From positions 1-20,792 of the IMG/VR virus record IMGVR_UViG_3300035204_001802: a stretch of DNA of 20,792 bases; one strand, given 5' to 3'. Position 1 is the first letter of the stretch. Each line of letters starts with the position of its first letter. Shown here piece by piece: positions 8,514-16,954 of the stretch. Under the pieces are notes generated by a model. The model worked only from the letters and a program-made list of their open reading frames with translations, ran no database searches and was not told the DNA's origin. Made by a program: the position numbers and the translations under genes. The stretch comes from a virus.

Positions 8514-8543
8514 GGGGCGTACAAAAGTACGTCTTTTTCTTTT
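8514..8543 (+). terminator. Rho-independent terminator upstream of the tape measure pair
   Basis: GGCGTAC (8516-8522) pairs with GTACGTC (8527-8533) around an AAAA loop, with one G-U pair, and is followed by TTTTTCTTTT (8534-8543). It begins 5 bases after the stop of the small ORF and would reduce transcription into the next two genes. Confidence 0.75.
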
Positions 8544-8572
8544 GAGAACTATTTAGACTGAGGCACCTCGTC

Positions 8573-8890
8573 ATGGAAAAACAAAAAATCGTTATAGACC
8601 TGAATAACAACTCTCTAAATGAAGCACTCTATAATCAATTCTCGCGCGATGTGGGAAGGCTATTAATAGACATGTACCATGCAGGCTTTGATATCCCCAC
8701 TACCATTCGGGGTACTCAAGAACAAATTGACTCCTTCTTCAAGGCACTTAAAAATGAGAAAAGATATATGGACAGTTACGTCAGGCACGGTCTCGACGAT
8801 TCTCGAACATTATCTAATCGTCACCGTCTTATGTCGTCTGTTGAATCGTTTGAAAATGAAACGGGCTTGCGTTGGCCTTTCAAGAATTGA
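8573..8890 (+). CDS. Small hypothetical protein preceding the tape measure
   Basis: This 105-aa protein has no family I recognise. It is soluble and mainly helical in appearance, without signal peptide or membrane segment. Features include an N-terminal strand-like KIVIDLNN, a helix with DVGRLLIDMYHAGFD (about residues 26-40), and a charged stretch ending in GLRWPFK. TGAGG precedes the ATG by 9 bases, and the stop codon overlaps the ribosome-binding site of the tape measure gene (TTGAGG), so the two are probably coupled. Its place between the gp26-like chaperone region and the tape measure suggests a role in tail assembly, perhaps as a third chaperone (T4 has gp28 in this area), but nothing in the sequence shows this directly. 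Confidence 0.72.
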   Translation: MEKQKIVIDLNNNSLNEALYNQFSRDVGRLLIDMYHAGFDIPTTIRGTQEQIDSFFKALKNEKRYMDSYVRHGLDDSRTLSNRHRLMSSVESFENETGLRWPFKN

Positions 8891-8902
8891 GGCTAATCTG
8901 AG

Positions 8903-11323
8903 ATGCCAATCAGCGACGATAAAGTTAATGAATTAATAAATCAGCTTGCGCGCGCCGCACAGGCGATGGAGAGGGCTGCTAAATCACCCGGCACAGAAGG
9001 CGGCAGAGAAGATTACGGATCCGGAATCAATACCAACGTGACCGGCGCCGAGAGGATTGCGCAGCAAAAACAACAACTAGCTCTCGAACGCGAATTGGCG
9101 GATACAGCAAAAGAAAAGCACGCCATCGAGATGGAGATGCTGGCCCTTGAGATACGGGAGAAAACTAAAGCTCTGCAAACCATGGAGTTCATGGGCGAAG
9201 AGTATCAAAAAGAATTCGCAGAAATCCAAAAGCTGAAAAAAGAGAAGGAAGAGTATGCCAAGACACAACAAAAACTAAATGCGCAGCTCGAAGCTGGCGC
9301 TGGTAAAGCTCAACAGCTGGGAAAAGAGCTTCTTACAATTGGCGGGGAACTCAACGGGCTAGCGCGAGTACTTCCCCTTAGTACAAAAGAACTTCAGGGA
9401 TTTGGGAAAGGTCTCAAAGAAGGTATAAAAAACGGAACAATATTTACGACTGTATTTGCCAAAATTGTTAGCAATTCTCTCGCATTTGCGAATTCATTAG
9501 ATAAATCAACCGCACAATTTAAGCGTGCAACCGGCGCCGGTAATGAATATAACAGAGTTATTGAAGCCGCAGGAATGAAGTACCTGGCATACGGCGTAAA
9601 TGCGGAGAATGCTGCAAAGGCAACGACCGATCTCTTCTCGGGCTTCCGCGACTTTACAAATCTCTCCAAAATCGAACAGGAAAGCATAATTACAACCACC
9701 GCTCTGATGGAGAAGTTTAGTGTATCCGGACAAACATCCTCGCAGATTCTTAACCAGGCAACCAAATCGTTGGGAATGAACGTTGGCGAAGCGGAACAGA
9801 TGCTCTTGAACATTGTTCCCCTAGCCGAATCAGTTGGGAAGCCCGTTACCGAAATCGCTTCCGACTTAGCATCGGCAGCTCCGAAACTAGCTTTCTATGG
9901 CGCCAACATGATAAACGTGTTTAAAGAGCTTGAAGCACAGTCTAAGGCAACCGGCTTGTCCGTTGACGAGCTATTGGGCTTGGTGGGCGAGAAATTCGAC
10001 ACCTTCGAAGGCGCAGGCATGGCAGTCGGCAAGCTTAATGCACTCTTGGGCGGACCCTACCTGAATTCAATCGACATGCTCAACGCTTCAGAGTCAGAAC
10101 GTCTGGAGATGATCCAACAGTCGATGGATGCCTCTGGTGTCGTATTTGATGATCTCAACAAGTTCGAGCAAAAGGCATTTGCGTCCGCGATAGGAACAGA
10201 TGTCGACACCTTGCGGAAGTCACTTAACGACCTCGATCCGGCACAACAACTGAACAACATGCGCCAAGAAGAATTGGCGAAAAAGGCAGGCGATGCCCGA
10301 GATATCATGACCAAACTTAAGGATGCCATTAATTCGTTGGTGATAGCAATGGGTCCAGCAATTGAGAAGCTTTCTGGCTGGATCAATAGCATCTCTAAGT
10401 GGATCACAGAGAACCAAGGTATGGCTAAGTGGATTGCCGGCGCCGGTCTGCTCGGCGGTCTGCTGCTGAAGCTTGTTTTTGGACGCGGACCCCAACGCGC
10501 CGCGATCGCCCAAGCCCGCGCGGTACAGAAGCTAGCTGTAGCATATGGACAATTAGCCGCAGCACAAGCCACCGCAAACGCAACTGCCCCCCGGGGCGGC
10601 GGCGGCATGGGTCCTGGCGGAATGGGTGGACGCGGAGGCATGGGTCCTGGCGGAATGGGTGGACGCGGTGCGATGGGCAAATCCGGTCGCTTCGGGGGCA
10701 GAATGCTCGCCGGTCGCGCGGGGATGATCGGCGGCGGCGCACTGCTGGCTGGCGGACTGGCTACTAACTGGGCAACCAACAAGGGTATAGAACACTACCA
10801 GAAGAAGGGGGAAACCGGAAAAGCACAAGCAACGAGTATTGGGGGCAAGATGGCAGCCGGCGCCTTAACGGGCGCTGCAATTGGCACCTTCGTTCCGGTT
10901 ATTGGCAACGTCGTTGGCGCAGTCGTAGGAGCCGCCCTGGGCTTGGCCGCCGGAGTACATGGTGCAACCAAGATGGGGCCGCCAGTCAAGGACGGCGTTA
11001 TCACCCGAAACGCATCAGGTGACGTAAGAGTCACCCCCATTGATAATAAAGATAATCTTATTGCCACAAAGAAAGGCGGCGCTTTGGCAAAGATGGGTGG
11101 TCTGGGCATGCTGGGAATGATGGGACCCATGGGCATGCTGGCTGCAGGCGGCGGCATGTTGCTTCAGAAAATGATTGTTAAGCCCATCGTTGATGCCATC
11201 GCAGAATCCGGCAATACAAATGTTGTGGTTAAAATTGGTGAGAAGGAACTAAATAAACAAATCGTGGCAGCCTTAAATTCACATCAAGGGAAACAGGCAG
11301 TAAGCCCGTTCTATCAGGGGTAA
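8903..11323 (+). CDS. Tail tape measure protein
   Basis: The 806-aa product has the layout of a tape measure protein, which sets tail length and leaves through the tube at infection. Residues about 45-135 are charged heptad-like coiled coil (EKHAIEMEMLALEIREK, then KLKKEKEEYAK). The middle is helical and Ala-rich. Residues about 507-526 (AGAGLLGGLLLKLVFG) are hydrophobic; 568-589 are two copies of an 11-residue Gly/Met repeat; then come Gly/Ala-rich hydrophobic segments at about 607-625, 649-688 (glycine-zipper-like) and 734-754. These could insert in the host inner membrane. TTGAGG precedes the ATG. T4 gp29 has 590 aa; if length scales as usual (about 0.15 nm per residue), the tail would be near 120 nm, which is inference. 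The position after the chaperones and before tube-initiator and baseplate genes agrees. Confidence 0.83.
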   Translation: MPISDDKVNELINQLARAAQAMERAAKSPGTEGGREDYGSGINTNVTGAERIAQQKQQLALERELADTAKEKHAIEMEMLALEIREKTKALQTMEFMGEEYQKEFAEIQKLKKEKEEYAKTQQKLNAQLEAGAGKAQQLGKELLTIGGELNGLARVLPLSTKELQGFGKGLKEGIKNGTIFTTVFAKIVSNSLAFANSLDKSTAQFKRATGAGNEYNRVIEAAGMKYLAYGVNAENAAKATTDLFSGFRDFTNLSKIEQESIITTTALMEKFSVSGQTSSQILNQATKSLGMNVGEAEQMLLNIVPLAESVGKPVTEIASDLASAAPKLAFYGANMINVFKELEAQSKATGLSVDELLGLVGEKFDTFEGAGMAVGKLNALLGGPYLNSIDMLNASESERLEMIQQSMDASGVVFDDLNKFEQKAFASAIGTDVDTLRKSLNDLDPAQQLNNMRQEELAKKAGDARDIMTKLKDAINSLVIAMGPAIEKLSGWINSISKWITENQGMAKWIAGAGLLGGLLLKLVFGRGPQRAAIAQARAVQKLAVAYGQLAAAQATANATAPRGGGGMGPGGMGGRGGMGPGGMGGRGAMGKSGRFGGRMLAGRAGMIGGGALLAGGLATNWATNKGIEHYQKKGETGKAQATSIGGKMAAGALTGAAIGTFVPVIGNVVGAVVGAALGLAAGVHGATKMGPPVKDGVITRNASGDVRVTPIDNKDNLIATKKGGALAKMGGLGMLGMMGPMGMLAAGGGMLLQKMIVKPIVDAIAESGNTNVVVKIGEKELNKQIVAALNSHQGKQAVSPFYQG
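10604..10669 (+). repeat. 33-bp tandem repeat, two copies, in the tape measure gene
   Basis: Two consecutive in-frame 33-base units (10604-10636 and 10637-10669) are identical except for the last base (A or T). Each encodes GMGPGGMGGRG. This recent-looking duplication would lengthen a flexible Gly/Met linker between hydrophobic segments of the tape measure by 11 residues per copy, and may vary in number between isolates. Confidence 0.85.
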
Positions 11324-11329
11324 TAAAAT

Positions 11330-12298
11330 ATGGCAGCTCAAGATGAAGATCCAGGAAAAGCAGCACTTCAGAGCTGGTATAAGCAGCCTAAAGCAAGTGA
11401 AGAGCCAGGAAATATCAACAATCCCATATTTCAGGTTCACTTTACCCATATACCTACCGCCAAAAAAGTTAGTTTTAAGGGTTGGGTAACGGGCTTTTCA
11501 GACAACTTCCAATCTCAATGGACGGGAACCCCAGTTTATGGTCGTATGGATGACCTATACACATTCCAGAAAACAAGTCGCCGCATTTCCCTGGCTTTTG
11601 ATGTCATCGCCGCCGACGGCGACGAGGCTCGCACTAATTTAGTAAACCTTAATAAGCTGACTCAATTCTTATATCCTGTTTATTCGGACCCCGTTGCCAA
11701 GAACCCCGGAACACCCTCGCGCAACAGTCAGGTTTTGCAAGCCGCGCCTCTTCTTAAGATGAGCTGGAACGGGTTGGTAAGAGACGCTGCAACGGGGGCG
11801 GAGTTAGTGGGGTTCTTGGCAGGATTCATTTACCAGCCCGTCATCGATAATGGTCCGTTTTTTACTACAGGAGGAAACTTGGCATACCAGCATCACACTG
11901 TACAACTAGAGTTCACGGTGTTGCACACTCACCTGACAGGCTGGACAAAAGATGGAAATGTATTAACCTTTGGGGGATCAAACAAAACACAAAAGGATTA
12001 CCCTCACGCCGTTGAAAGCTCAGGAGGTGACAGACCCAGCTCTCCCCCCGGCTCACTTGGTTCAGTGTCCGACGCGGCGTTGCTGCACGATACCGTAGCA
12101 AACGCCGCCGCTGGTGCAGCCACGGGACAAGGAGGCTCAGTCGAGCCGGCAGGCAACCCTCCGCCGGACCTCCAAGCGTGGATTAACGCGGGAAGCCCAG
12201 GCGGCCCAACTGGTTTCACAGCATGGCAACAAAACCGACTAAACGAAGCAGCGAGCCCCGTTACTGCAGCAGGTGAAGAGGATATCACAACACCATGA
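11330..12298 (+). CDS. Probable baseplate / tail tube initiator protein (gp48/gp54 position)
   Basis: The ATG follows AGGGG by 9 bases. Of 322 residues, about 30-205 look like a folded beta-rich domain: FQVHFTHIPTAKKVSFKGWV, a YTFQKTSRRISLAFDVIAAD strand pair, a helix ENL-type segment ending QFLYPVY, and the closing strands HHTVQLEFTVLHTHLTGW. The Phe-Gln-x-x-x-Arg strand followed by a helix and a YP turn is common in tail-tube-like and tube-initiator proteins. The final 110 residues are Gly/Pro/Ala/Ser-rich and probably disordered. In T4 the tape measure gene is followed by genes 48 and 54, whose products cap the baseplate and start tube polymerisation; this gene has that position. I see no clear sequence match to either, so the call rests on context and strand pattern. 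Confidence 0.55.
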   Translation: MAAQDEDPGKAALQSWYKQPKASEEPGNINNPIFQVHFTHIPTAKKVSFKGWVTGFSDNFQSQWTGTPVYGRMDDLYTFQKTSRRISLAFDVIAADGDEARTNLVNLNKLTQFLYPVYSDPVAKNPGTPSRNSQVLQAAPLLKMSWNGLVRDAATGAELVGFLAGFIYQPVIDNGPFFTTGGNLAYQHHTVQLEFTVLHTHLTGWTKDGNVLTFGGSNKTQKDYPHAVESSGGDRPSSPPGSLGSVSDAALLHDTVANAAAGAATGQGGSVEPAGNPPPDLQAWINAGSPGGPTGFTAWQQNRLNEAASPVTAAGEEDITTP

Positions 12299-12633
12299 TA
12301 AACCGATACGCCAACCGAATTTTAGTACGAAACGATGCAGAGGAATACGAGCACCTTCTGGAGAAGCGCGGACTTAAATCCGTTGTTCAATACGGAAGCG
12401 GTGTTTTAAGATATCCCACCGTAAAAGAGATCAAGACCTTAAGCCAGGTTCGCCACATATGGTCAAGTGGCGATCGTTTTTATAAACTGGCAGCCAAACA
12501 CTATGGCAACCCCGAATACTGGTGGGTGATTGCACACTATAACCAGAAGCCCACAGAGGCAAACGTATCTTTGGGGGATATGATTCGAATTCCTCTCCCC
12601 CTGGAAAAAATATTAACTTATATAAGGGATTGA
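12295..12633 (+). CDS. 53: Baseplate wedge protein, gp53-like, with LysM domain
   Basis: This 112-aa protein overlaps the preceding gene by 4 bases (ATGA), indicating translational coupling. Residues about 53-102 form a LysM-like unit: a GDRFYKLAAKHYGNPEYWWV helix, an IAHYN turn, then VSLGDMIRIPLP as the closing strand. T4 gp53 (196 aa) also carries a LysM-type fold, and in the baseplate it joins neighbouring wedges rather than binding peptidoglycan. The residues before this (RNDAEEYEHLLEKRGLKSVV) resemble the N-terminal arm of short gp53 homologues. The gene lies between the probable tube initiator and the giant baseplate gene, consistent with baseplate assembly. The LysM call is strong; the equivalence with gp53 is inferred from domain, size and setting. 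Confidence 0.75.
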   Translation: MINRYANRILVRNDAEEYEHLLEKRGLKSVVQYGSGVLRYPTVKEIKTLSQVRHIWSSGDRFYKLAAKHYGNPEYWWVIAHYNQKPTEANVSLGDMIRIPLPLEKILTYIRD

Positions 12634-12637
12634 ATTT

Positions 12638-15600
12638 ATGGCAAGCTCAGCAAATAGGGTTACCGAAGTCCGCGAAGAAATTGGCAGCGGGGAGTCCGGG
12701 GGTAACAGCACCACCGCGGGTCTCGGACAGTTCGTCGACGATATCGTTGATACCTATATTTATGAATATTTTCTTTATGAAGGAACAGATCAAGACGTTG
12801 CTGAAAGATTAAATGTTTTTTTAAATACGTATCAGCCTGACTGGGCGATGGAAAAGGCAGTCGATGCAGAGGGCAACCCGACCGGCGGACTCACAGGTAA
12901 AATTAGACTCGTCGACCCCTACAAAATGCCCGACTTCAGAGTACACCTATATAGCTTGTGGGAAACCAATGTTGCCAGCAGACTCTTTACAAATCTTTCA
13001 AAGAACTTCTGGGGCGACGGAGCCGCCGGTAAAAGAACTAGAGTTATTGGTGAAAATCTAGGTGATATTTTTTATGAAGAAGCTAACGGCTCCTTTCCGA
13101 ATACCAAGGGCTGGATCGATGGCTCTCCAGCAGAACCTGTTTTCTTTGGTTGGCCAACCCCGGATATGGCAGAGACCACCGCGCCGTGCACCACGAAGGT
13201 GACGCCAATAGATTGGTACACCTTCGTTAATACTGCTGCTAATACTGGACTTTTTACGGTTGGGGCTGGATATGGGGACAATCGCCCGACGTATCAGCCC
13301 GCGCGAGAGGGAACAAGCTCCCGATTTCTTGAGCGCCCTATCACTGCCACTTTTGAAGCCATCTTCGTTAGCGGGAAGGCTCCTATAGCAAAATATGAAT
13401 TATACTATACAGTCGGCAACAACATCCGTAGTCGTTGGCGATGGCTGCCGGTAGTTGCGCCAAACGCGGAGGGCGATTGGGTACCACTGAACGCTACCAA
13501 GGCGGATCTGTATGGCGACGGCAACTATTTCTGGTTGAAGACAGGAAGAGAACTAATAGGCAACGACTCGAGCATTGGCACGAGCGAATTCGAGAGTGAG
13601 AAACTAAATCCACACACGTCAGCCACTCGACACACGGAAAAAACTCATTATAAGGTGCCCGATGAGGACTTCGGCGCGAGCGGAATGGCTGACGCCTGGA
13701 ACGATGTCAAAGCGGAGTGGAGATCCTCAAATATTATTTATATTGGATCGGACCCCCCCGACGCGAGGCAAGAGTTAAAGTACAGATTCGCCAGCCGACC
13801 GAACTCGCCATTCCTCCCCGGTGGCGCCGGCAGTCTAATCCGCTTTAATGTAGAAGTTATCGCTGCTATCGCATCATGTTATCCTCAACGTATAGCAGCA
13901 CGAATGAAGGATGTTCTGAGCGACGTTTTTGAGGAAGTACTGGCGAATAAAAAGCATGCCGGTGACATTGTGGGCGACCCGGATGCGATTAGAGATCCAT
14001 TTACTAAGACACACGTCAGCCCGGATGTAGCGGGACTGAAGCCATTTAATGAACAGTGTTTCTTGTTAGAGTATATTCGCCCCATTACGAAAGCTAAAAA
14101 CGCGATGGATGCAGAAATTGGCGCCCGCCGGGCTTACTCCCGTATAGGTCGAATTGGTAACGACCACAAGGCACCCGGCAACTTAATTTCTTTCCTCAAT
14201 CATGGTAAAAAAAGCAAGGAAGTTAACGCATTGTTGAATTTGTGCCCCGAGGTTTATGCGCTGCTGACCCCACATATCAAAATCTATCGAGTTGATTATC
14301 TAAAAGACAAAACTCTGGTGCCATATCGAGAAACCGAGATTCCTTTTCCGACGTTCATCGACCCGGAGGACATACAAGCAATTACCGACAAGGATTACGG
14401 TCGATTCCCAGGCGCCGGCATTAAATCGTTCAGTTGGAACTTAGACGGCGTCAACCCAGCAGAAGTAGAAAACAATATTTCAGCGAATCTAGTCCTCCAT
14501 TTCCAGACAATCCAGGACTTTTTTTCTCTTAACACTTCTTTGAAAGCCGGCGCCGACCAGGCTGGGTATCTTGATCTGGTTATCGGTTCTGGCACTTCTT
14601 TCCTTGAGAAGCCTGTAAAAGCACTAAAAAACAATCCCGAAAAGGCCGTAGCTTCGGGGTGTTTGGAAGCGGCGACCTCGAAGTATGAAGGAGAACGCTT
14701 TCGTATTAAAGTTTGTGCCGGTTGGAGCACACCCCCCGGCTTTGAGAACCTTGTGGCCGCGATGGATACCTCTCGCGGCAAGAATCCTGATTACGGAAAA
14801 GATTTGAAAGATGCTATCGATCGTACACGTATCTCCCTCTACCTTCAAAACACAACTCACGAGCTAACCTTTAATGAAGACGGTTCTGTTGGTCTCAGTA
14901 TTGATTACCAGGCATCTTTGTCGGGTATTTTGCGCGCGCCCAATGCAGATATCTTTACGGGTGGTACCGAATATGACCAGACAATTGAAAAACTGGAAGA
15001 ACAGATAGAGAAGAAAAATGACGAGATTGCTGATGTGCTCAAAGAAAAGCCGGATGCTACAGGAGATGATCCTGATATAACGCGTCTTAGTGGGCAAAAA
15101 AAGGAACTTCTAGAGGAGTTAGAGTCTTTGTTAAAAAAAGAAAAGGCTCTAAAATATAAAAGATTTTTATGCGGACTGTATACCTCCGGCAAAATATATT
15201 CTCTCAAGGTCCCCCGTGAGGAGTTTAGTCTATTGAAGGATCTTTCCCCGATCCAGCGAGACAAAGCGGCACGAAAACGCGTAGCTGGCAAGATGTATAC
15301 AGTTGGCTTCACTCCGCAAAATCCCACCAATACTGACCTTGACAGGATGAATGATTATGCATCTCAACTTGTTAATTTGACGCTTAACGATTCTTCCAAT
15401 CCCGACGAGGACATGGCTTCGAAGATAAGAGATCTGCAATTTAGTAAAACTCTAGATAAGCTGACGAGCAATACAGTTGATATTTCATATTTTTATTTAG
15501 GGGATTTCATTGATAACATTCTGCAATACCTGAGTACCATCGTTACTAAAAATGGAACAACTGACGGCAGCTTTCAGATGCTGCTAGCAAATGTGGAACT

Positions 15601-16954
15601 GATGGACCCTTTGTTGGCATTTCAAATCAAAGAAGTAGATATCAAGTGCGGCACCGCGGCCAACACCATTATTAAAAAAGCCATGGCTGATGTCAACCCG
15701 CTTAAGTTTCGAGGTCTCAACCAGATTAAGTTTACCACAAACTTGTCGACGATTCCGATATCGTTAGAGTTTTTTCAAGAATGGTTTGTTAATCATGTGG
15801 TCAGAAGTCAACGAGAAAAATATCCCTTTCTTCAGTTTATTAAAGCTGTGTGTTCCTCCTTGATTGCCAAATCCTTTAACTCCACCTGTTTTGATGATGC
15901 ACTTAAGTTTCAGCTTCGATTTGATACAAATATTTTTAATTTTGATAAGTCGTACACTTCAAAAGTAGTTAATGTGGATACGCTCGCAGCCTCCAAAGCC
16001 CGGGCAGACGAGACGAGCTGCCAACCACTCACAAAACCAGGAGACGTTGTTGTTCCATCTATTGTGTTGTATAGTGTAGACTCGCAGCCCACAAGTGAGG
16101 GCGACTATACTAGTGACCTAGAAAACGGCATTTATCACTATTATCTTGGAGCTTCCTGTGGTATTGCAAAGAAGATTCAGTTCCAACGTCAGAATATGCC
16201 TTATTATCGTGAAGCTCGAATTGGCAGAACGAGTGCCCTATCGGCTGTTCAGTTGAGAGAATTGTATAATACTCAAATTGACATGATCGGCAACAACTTA
16301 CATCGCAATGGACAATATTTGTATGTTAATCCAGTTGCGATAGGAGCAGGAAGTCAGGGTCCCGTCTCAGGGGAGTTGCCCACTTTTGCCCGACTTTTGG
16401 GAATTGGCGGCTACTATCTAATTAGTAAGGTTTCCCACGAGGTCTCAGCAGGAGGGTTTGATGTGTCGGTCACCGGCATCCAAGAAGGTCAAGATTTTTC
16501 ATCAGACGCTAACAAGCTTGTTGGCATGACAACGTTTGGGGGAGAAGCCATGGATATCAAGGGAGACCCTGCGAACTTTACGGCAACTGCAGACAGCGAC
16601 AGCGACGAAGTTGACACGAGCGGCTTGAGTCCAGATGATGATGCCCTTCTACGGGCGCGAACAGGGCTGACTGACAACGATATTCGTCTGTTCGAAACCA
16701 CCTACGAAGAGATGACGATCGGCACCGGGGAAGATCTCCGCGAGGTGCTGTTCGAGACCATCGAGGCGCAGTGGGCTGCAAATCTGGCGCAGGAGGTAAA
16801 TTGGGAGGCCATTGGCGACGATGCGTCGAAAATGGAGCAGATCGCCACAGAGATCTCGGTGAGGGCAAAGATGACGACCGCCGAGCAGATGCCCGATGCT
16901 ATTGTTGCTTATAATAGATGGGCTAGAGCAAACGCACTGGACACTATAGACTAA
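12638..16954 (+). CDS. Giant baseplate protein with possible hub-like C-terminal domain
   Basis: AAGGG precedes the ATG by 9 bases. At 1438 residues this is the largest product here. I recognise no full-length family. Visible parts: a Gly/Ser-rich N-terminus (to about 25); an aromatic-rich domain (30-350); a segment GIKSFSWNLDGVNPAEVENN (about 595-614) followed by LVLHFQTIQDFFSL, a strand pattern seen in phage baseplate proteins; a coiled coil at about 778-845 (KLEEQIEKKNDEIADVLKEK and another Lys/Glu-rich helix); and near 1225-1290 NGQYLYVNPVAIGAG then LLGIGGYYLISKVSHEVSAG, resembling the last domain of hub proteins of the gp27/gpD type. An acidic tail rich in Asp and Ser follows (about 1308-1345), then a helical end. 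Inferred to be a central baseplate component, perhaps several T4 proteins merged. No lysozyme motif is visible. Confidence 0.6.
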   Translation: MASSANRVTEVREEIGSGESGGNSTTAGLGQFVDDIVDTYIYEYFLYEGTDQDVAERLNVFLNTYQPDWAMEKAVDAEGNPTGGLTGKIRLVDPYKMPDFRVHLYSLWETNVASRLFTNLSKNFWGDGAAGKRTRVIGENLGDIFYEEANGSFPNTKGWIDGSPAEPVFFGWPTPDMAETTAPCTTKVTPIDWYTFVNTAANTGLFTVGAGYGDNRPTYQPAREGTSSRFLERPITATFEAIFVSGKAPIAKYELYYTVGNNIRSRWRWLPVVAPNAEGDWVPLNATKADLYGDGNYFWLKTGRELIGNDSSIGTSEFESEKLNPHTSATRHTEKTHYKVPDEDFGASGMADAWNDVKAEWRSSNIIYIGSDPPDARQELKYRFASRPNSPFLPGGAGSLIRFNVEVIAAIASCYPQRIAARMKDVLSDVFEEVLANKKHAGDIVGDPDAIRDPFTKTHVSPDVAGLKPFNEQCFLLEYIRPITKAKNAMDAEIGARRAYSRIGRIGNDHKAPGNLISFLNHGKKSKEVNALLNLCPEVYALLTPHIKIYRVDYLKDKTLVPYRETEIPFPTFIDPEDIQAITDKDYGRFPGAGIKSFSWNLDGVNPAEVENNISANLVLHFQTIQDFFSLNTSLKAGADQAGYLDLVIGSGTSFLEKPVKALKNNPEKAVASGCLEAATSKYEGERFRIKVCAGWSTPPGFENLVAAMDTSRGKNPDYGKDLKDAIDRTRISLYLQNTTHELTFNEDGSVGLSIDYQASLSGILRAPNADIFTGGTEYDQTIEKLEEQIEKKNDEIADVLKEKPDATGDDPDITRLSGQKKELLEELESLLKKEKALKYKRFLCGLYTSGKIYSLKVPREEFSLLKDLSPIQRDKAARKRVAGKMYTVGFTPQNPTNTDLDRMNDYASQLVNLTLNDSSNPDEDMASKIRDLQFSKTLDKLTSNTVDISYFYLGDFIDNILQYLSTIVTKNGTTDGSFQMLLANVELMDPLLAFQIKEVDIKCGTAANTIIKKAMADVNPLKFRGLNQIKFTTNLSTIPISLEFFQEWFVNHVVRSQREKYPFLQFIKAVCSSLIAKSFNSTCFDDALKFQLRFDTNIFNFDKSYTSKVVNVDTLAASKARADETSCQPLTKPGDVVVPSIVLYSVDSQPTSEGDYTSDLENGIYHYYLGASCGIAKKIQFQRQNMPYYREARIGRTSALSAVQLRELYNTQIDMIGNNLHRNGQYLYVNPVAIGAGSQGPVSGELPTFARLLGIGGYYLISKVSHEVSAGGFDVSVTGIQEGQDFSSDANKLVGMTTFGGEAMDIKGDPANFTATADSDSDEVDTSGLSPDDDALLRARTGLTDNDIRLFETTYEEMTIGTGEDLREVLFETIEAQWAANLAQEVNWEAIGDDASKMEQIATEISVRAKMTTAEQMPDAIVAYNRWARANALDTID

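Noticed and set aside
8361-8561. A 66-codon + strand ORF overlapping the small assembly ORF and the terminator
   Set aside because: It runs through the terminator hairpin and its protein has no recognisable motif, whereas the other frame carries the EEFFMLKQHGNWSF segment. Treated as a shadow frame.
10604-10669. Repeat units considered as a CRISPR-like array
   Set aside because: The units are directly adjacent with no spacers, stay in frame, and encode a Gly/Met linker.
10057-10782. Long minus-strand ORF (241 residues, Pro/Ala/Arg-rich)
   Set aside because: It is the antisense of the Gly/Ala-rich part of the tape measure gene; low-complexity composition, no ribosome-binding site, and every other gene here is on the + strand.
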